Shown here: one piece after another, positions 6,530 through 9,258 of the stretch
Layout of the letters: each line of letters starts with the position of its first letter
Numbering within the stretch: position 1 is the stretch's first letter
The notes under the pieces: model-generated
What the model was told of the DNA's origin: nothing
Databases searched by the model: none
The model's input: the letters and a program-made list of their open reading frames with translations, nothing else
Made by a program: the position numbers and the translations under genes
Assembly (NCBI GenBank): GCA_045590215.1
Contig: JAZNQO010000038.1
Span: 1-9,258, forward strand
Reading direction: 5' to 3'
Length of the DNA: 9,258 nt
DNA from: RUG563 sp045590215
GTDB taxonomy: Bacteria; Bacillota; Clostridia; Christensenellales; Aristaeellaceae

Positions 6530-7967
6530 AATGGATAAAGAGGCGTTCCGTTTTGGGGTGACGCCGGTGGAAAACAGCTTCATTATGGATTATCTGCCTT
6601 CAGCCAAGGGCGATTTTGTGAAGGTTTATTTGTGGTGCCTGATGAAAGTGAACGCTGGGGAAGAATTCGGGCTGGAGGAAATGGCACAGGAAATCTTCCT
6701 TTCCGTGCCGGAAATTGAGGCTGCCCTTCGCTATTGGGAAAGAAGGGCGTTGGTGGTGCGCCTGCAGGATGCGCCGCCTCGGTATCGCGTCTTTTCCCCC
6801 ACCCAGCAGTCCTTCAAGCAGGGCACACCCCTGATGGCAGATGACGGCTATGTGGCGTTTACGGAAAATGTGTATGCCCTGTTTGCGGACAGGCGGAAGA
6901 TTACCCCCTCCGAAATTGCTTTGGCTTGGGAATGGGTAGAGGAAATCGGGCTGTCGCAGGAAGTGGTGCTGATGCTGCTTTCCCATTGCATGAACCAGCG
7001 GGGCGTGCAGTTTTCCCTGAAAAAGGCGGAGCCCTTGGCCGTTCGCATGAAGGAAGAAAACGTGATCACCCCGGACGATGCTGATCAGTTTCTGCGGCAT
7101 GAGCAGGCGGTGCAGGACGGGGCGCGGAAGGTGCTTTCCCGGATGGGCAAACGCCGCATGGTGAGCCAGGACGAAATGGATCTGTATCAGAAATGGGTGA
7201 AGGAATGGGGCTTTGACCAGCAGTCCATTTTAGATGCCTGCGCCGAAACCACTAAAGGCGACCCCTCTTTCAAATATCTGGACGGCATTTTGAGCGGCAT
7301 CCGCAGCCGCAGCGAAGCCAGAACCGGCGATCAGGTGAAGCAGCAGCTGCAAAAGGAAAGCGATCTGAAAGCGCAGTATATGCAGGTGTTTCAGGAGTTC
7401 AAGTTCCGCACCCCGGCCACGGCCAAGCGGCTGTACAGCCAATGGCTGCAAATTCAGCCCCATGAAGTGCTGGTTTTGGCTGCCCGTGAATGCGGCAAAA
7501 AGGGCGGCAATTTAGAGCAGTTTCAGGACATGATTGAAAATTGGAAGGCACAGGGGTTGACGGATGGGGAGAGCGTGCAACGCTATCTTTCCGGCCATCA
7601 GGCAAGCGACGGGCTGCTGCGGAAGATCTTCGCCGCCTGCGGCCACAGAGGCCTGCCCACGGAGGCGGACAGGAAGCTCTTGCAAAAATGGCGTGCCTTC
7701 GGCATGGATGAAGCCCTGCTTTTGCAGGCGGCAGAGCAGGCGCGCAATGCGGAAAACGGGAAAATTGCCTATCTGGATAAAGTGCTGGAAGCGTGGCATG
7801 AAGCAGGCGTAACGGATGTTTCCCAGGCACGCCCGGCGAAAAAGCCTGATGCCAGGAAGGAAAAGCAGGTTTCTGCACAAAACTATACCCAGCGAACCTA
7901 CACGGAAGAAGAACTGGATTTGGTGACGGAGGATTTGTTTGCGGAGGTGAGAAAACGCCGTGGATAA
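6522..7967 (+). CDS. DnaD-domain replication initiation protein with multiple DnaD-type (DnaB_2) repeats
   Basis: This 481-residue, probably cytosolic protein starts with a winged-helix segment (about 10-95, including GDFVKVYLWCLMKV at 30-43) of the type in clostridial DnaD-domain proteins. Such proteins bind and remodel DNA at origin or restart sites and help load the replicative helicase. The rest appears to hold four helical DnaD-type units with register-matched ends: about 122-182, 203-262, 288-347 and 367-431. The diagnostic YxxxIxxxW is clearest in unit four (Y417, V421, W425, then G429). Unit three has Q333, M337, W341, G345; unit two has Y252, I256, I260; unit one is degenerate (K168, L172, M176). 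The C-terminal NYTQRTYTEEEL tail is typical of the family. AGGAAGG lies 9 nt before the ATG; an in-frame ATG at 6531 is less likely. The next gene is the DnaI-like loader, as with dnaB-dnaI in B. subtilis. Confidence 0.9.
   Translation: MFEMDKEAFRFGVTPVENSFIMDYLPSAKGDFVKVYLWCLMKVNAGEEFGLEEMAQEIFLSVPEIEAALRYWERRALVVRLQDAPPRYRVFSPTQQSFKQGTPLMADDGYVAFTENVYALFADRRKITPSEIALAWEWVEEIGLSQEVVLMLLSHCMNQRGVQFSLKKAEPLAVRMKEENVITPDDADQFLRHEQAVQDGARKVLSRMGKRRMVSQDEMDLYQKWVKEWGFDQQSILDACAETTKGDPSFKYLDGILSGIRSRSEARTGDQVKQQLQKESDLKAQYMQVFQEFKFRTPATAKRLYSQWLQIQPHEVLVLAARECGKKGGNLEQFQDMIENWKAQGLTDGESVQRYLSGHQASDGLLRKIFAACGHRGLPTEADRKLLQKWRAFGMDEALLLQAAEQARNAENGKIAYLDKVLEAWHEAGVTDVSQARPAKKPDARKEKQVSAQNYTQRTYTEEELDLVTEDLFAEVRKRRG
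7943..7950 (+). promoter_or_regulatory. Ribosome binding site that supports a GTG start at 7960
   Basis: GGAGGTGA is an eight-base perfect complement to the 16S rRNA 3' end, 9 nt before the GTG at 7960. It lies inside the 3' end of the DnaD-like gene and decides the GTG start of the helicase-loader gene. Confidence 0.85.
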
Positions 7968-8922
7968 AATAATTTTGCAGGATGTATTGGACAGCATTGC
8001 GCACAAGCGCAGCCTCAATGAGACGGAAGAGGCGCGCCGCCTTGGGGAAATCATGAAAAAGCACCCGGACATTCATCGGCTGGTGGAAAAGCGGCATCAG
8101 ATGGTGATGGCTTCCGTGCGCAGCATCTTCACCGCCGGGGATAGCCAGATGGAAAGCCGGATGGAGGAATACAACCGGGAAATCCGAAACGCCTTACAGC
8201 AAAAGGGCTATCCGGAAGATTATCTGTCCCCCATTTACGATTGCGCCGTGTGCGAGGATACCGGCTTTGTTTACGACGAAAGCAACCGAAAAATCCACTG
8301 CGAATGTTTGAAAAAAGCCTATGAAAAGGCGGTTCTGGAAGGGAATAAGGGGGCATTTGGCGTTTCCTTTGCGGCGTTTGATCCCCTGCGCTTCCCGGAA
8401 ACTACACTGCCGGGGCAGGACATCGGTCAGCGGGAATATATGCTGCTGGTGAAGGAAAAGTGCCAGTATTTTGCAGGTCAGCTGCAAGGCGGCAGTATTC
8501 AGACCTTGCTGCTCCACGGCGGCAGCGGCCTTGGGAAGACGTATCTTCTTCGCTGCATCGAACGGGAAGCGGCGGCGCAAGGCGTTTCCTGCGCTTTTGT
8601 GACGGCGTATGATTTATTGGACGCTCTGCGCAGTGCCTATTTCGGCAGGGAAAGCGATGCGGCGGAGGCTTATGCCAGTGCGGAGCTTTTGCTGATTGAT
8701 GATCTGGGCATGGAGCCGCTGATGGAAAACGTGACGGTGGAGCAGATTTATCACCTGCTGAACAAGCGGCTGAACCAAGGCCTGTACACCGCCATTAGCA
8801 CCAATCTTTCCCGGACGGAGCTGCAAAAGCGATATACGGAGCGGGTCACTTCCAGATTATTGGACGTGCGCACGGGCAGGGCCATTCCCTTTCTTGGCAG
8901 CGATATCCGGCTGAAAAAGTAA
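7960..8922 (+). CDS. dnaI: DnaI/DnaC-like helicase loader, AAA+ ATPase
   Basis: This 320-residue protein is close in length to B. subtilis DnaI (311) and has the same plan. A helical N-terminal part (1-90) is followed by a zinc-binding motif CAVC (95-98) with CEC (114-116) and the nearby H113. The C-terminal AAA+ domain has Walker A GGSGLGKT (187-194), Walker B LLLIDDLG (243-250), sensor 1 STNLS (280-284) and RYTERVTSRLL (291-301) with candidate arginine-finger residues. DnaI-type proteins load the ring-shaped replicative helicase onto DNA during initiation and restart, working with DnaD/DnaB-type partners, one of which is encoded just upstream. It starts with GTG (7960) and overlaps the preceding gene by 8 nt (GTGGATAA), so the two are probably made together. 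The symbol reflects the domain plan and context; ATP-binding proteins of transposons (IstB) also have this AAA+ domain but lack this N-terminal part and setting. Confidence 0.9.
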   Translation: MDKIILQDVLDSIAHKRSLNETEEARRLGEIMKKHPDIHRLVEKRHQMVMASVRSIFTAGDSQMESRMEEYNREIRNALQQKGYPEDYLSPIYDCAVCEDTGFVYDESNRKIHCECLKKAYEKAVLEGNKGAFGVSFAAFDPLRFPETTLPGQDIGQREYMLLVKEKCQYFAGQLQGGSIQTLLLHGGSGLGKTYLLRCIEREAAAQGVSCAFVTAYDLLDALRSAYFGRESDAAEAYASAELLLIDDLGMEPLMENVTVEQIYHLLNKRLNQGLYTAISTNLSRTELQKRYTERVTSRLLDVRTGRAIPFLGSDIRLKK

Positions 8923-8960
8923 CAAGTCCAAAGGATGCAAGGCATTATAACGGGGATTTT

Positions 8961-9002
8961 GTGGGGTTTCACCCCACGCCCCACAAGGGATTTCATCCCT
9001 TG
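8961..9002. repeat. Two adjacent hairpins with TTC loops
   Basis: GTGGGGT-TTC-ACCCCAC (8961-8977) is a perfect 7-bp stem with a 3-nt loop. Six bases later CAAGGGAT-TTC-ATCCCTTG (8984-9002) is a perfect 8-bp stem with the same loop. The stem sequences differ but the apex T-TTC-A is identical. Neither is followed by a T-run, so they are not classic terminators. I suspect a widespread clostridial intergenic repeat, which is inference. Confidence 0.8.
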
Positions 9003-9132
9003 ACCCGGTAGCGGATAGAGAAGATTTATTGGACAAACCATGTGCCGCTGTTGCAAGAAACACGCAGAAGCATCATGGCAGAAAGCGATTGTAATTTTGC
9101 GAGTTGGCAGCGGCACCGCCGCCCACGGGCTG

Positions 9133-9149
9133 GGCGGCTTTCAGCCGCC
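9133..9149. repeat. Third hairpin of the TTC-loop type
   Basis: GGCGGCT-TTC-AGCCGCC is a perfect 7-bp stem with the same T-TTC-A apex as the two hairpins at 8961-9002, but with an unrelated stem. Confidence 0.85.
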
Positions 9150-9151
9150 TA

Positions 9152-9170
9152 CCGGATGCAGAGCATCCGG
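9152..9170. repeat. 8-bp hairpin with AGA loop
   Basis: CCGGATGC (9152-9159) and GCATCCGG (9163-9170) form a perfect 8-bp stem around AGA. It lies 2 bases after the preceding hairpin and 1 base before the long one. Confidence 0.85.
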
Positions 9171-9171
9171 G

Positions 9172-9237
9172 GAAAATACGCAAAATGGCGAAGGAGAAAG
9201 CAAGCTTTCTCTCTCGCCATTTTGTGTATTTTCTTTT
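9172..9237 (+). terminator. Long hairpin, possible terminator of the dnaI operon
   Basis: Positions 9172-9191 pair with 9214-9233 over 20 pairs (one G-T wobble). After one A-C mismatch and a G-T wobble the stem continues with seven pairs (9194-9200 with 9205-9211) to a CAAG loop (9201-9204). The 3' arm ends ATTTTC and is followed by TTTT (9234-9237), and the 5' arm is A-rich, as in bidirectional intrinsic terminators. It is 250 bases from dnaI, so it could equally be part of the compound repeat element or serve a gene on the opposite strand beyond the window. Confidence 0.45.
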
Positions 9238-9258
9238 GTGCCCGTGGCCGCAAAACTT

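Larger units (their letters stand above)
9094..9255. repeat. Compound inverted-repeat element enclosing three hairpins
   Basis: Complementary outer arms enclose three hairpins: CCACGGGC (9123-9130) pairs with GCCCGTGG (9240-9247), GCGGC (9110-9114) with GCCGC (9247-9251, sharing one base with the previous arm), and TTTTGC (9095-9100) with GCAAAA (9250-9255). These segments are broken by unpaired bases and not all can pair at once at the shared bases. Inside lie hairpins at 9133-9149, 9152-9170 and 9172-9233. The right end comes within 3 bases of the window edge, so the element may be longer. Confidence 0.55.
8923..9258. other. Non-coding, hairpin-rich region after the dnaI operon
   Basis: I found no convincing gene in these 336 bases. 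The region contains two paired hairpins at 8961-9002, an unstructured-looking stretch at about 9003-9093, and a dense hairpin cluster at 9094-9255. No simple terminator with a T-run follows dnaI directly. Short open frames run through the palindromes but have no ribosome binding site or recognisable product. Confidence 0.7.

Noticed and set aside
8961..9002. CRISPR-like or direct-repeat array.
   Set aside because: The repeats are hairpins with different stems and no regular spacers; there are too few units and no cas gene in the window.
8936..9004. A short plus-strand frame (22 codons, MQGIITGILW...) directly after dnaI.
   Set aside because: The sequence is determined by the two TTC-loop hairpins and there is no properly spaced ribosome binding site. 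I treat it as a repeat artefact.
9040..9258. A plus-strand frame open from an ATG at 9040 to the window end (73 codons), reading through the hairpins.
   Set aside because: It has no good ribosome binding site, its codons are dictated by the palindromes, and the product matches no family I know. A real gene would need its continuation outside the window and a codon pattern like its neighbours.

Overview
The window looks like chromosomal DNA from a spore-forming, Gram-positive anaerobe of the class Clostridia, of moderate GC (slightly above half by eye). The reasons are a GerW/YtfJ sporulation gene behind a DUF2953 gene, a DnaD-domain plus DnaI-type helicase-loader pair (the Firmicutes primosome arrangement), strong AGGAGG-type ribosome binding sites and sigma-A-like promoters. 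The gene order does not let me name a genus. Almost all of 1-8922 is coding, and I see no phage, transposase, CRISPR array, tRNA or rRNA.

Layout. Positions 1-936 lie on the minus strand: a DUF2953 membrane-associated protein, gerW overlapping its 3' end, and the first bases of a third gene that leaves the window. A possible forespore (sigma-F/G-like) promoter lies just upstream. Divergently, rarA/mgsA (1026-2363) encodes the clamp-loader-like AAA+ ATPase that acts at stalled replication forks. Its stop codon lies inside the -35 box of the promoter for the next gene, a secreted NAGPA-type phosphodiester glycosidase (2422-3339), which ends at a clear intrinsic terminator. A single-gene unit with its own promoter and terminator follows: an intracellular GH43 glycoside hydrolase (3448-4773).

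Positions 4845-8922 form one apparent four-gene operon: a TVP38/TMEM64-type (VTT/DedA-superfamily) membrane protein, an EamA/DMT transporter, a DnaD-like replication protein and a DnaI-like helicase loader. All three junctions overlap (4, 8 and 8 nt), so the genes are probably translationally coupled. The replication pair is therefore transcribed behind two membrane-protein genes. The DnaD-like protein is long and seems to carry four DnaD-type helical repeats rather than one or two.

The last 336 bases (8923-9258) hold no convincing gene but are full of inverted repeats. Three separate hairpins have unrelated stems yet the same design (7-bp stem, T-TTC-A apex). An 8-bp hairpin and a 29-bp-long hairpin follow, and complementary arms enclose the last three hairpins. 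This structured intergenic element is the least explained part of the window. I do not see a clear novel multi-gene system; the best leads are this element and the four-repeat DnaD protein.
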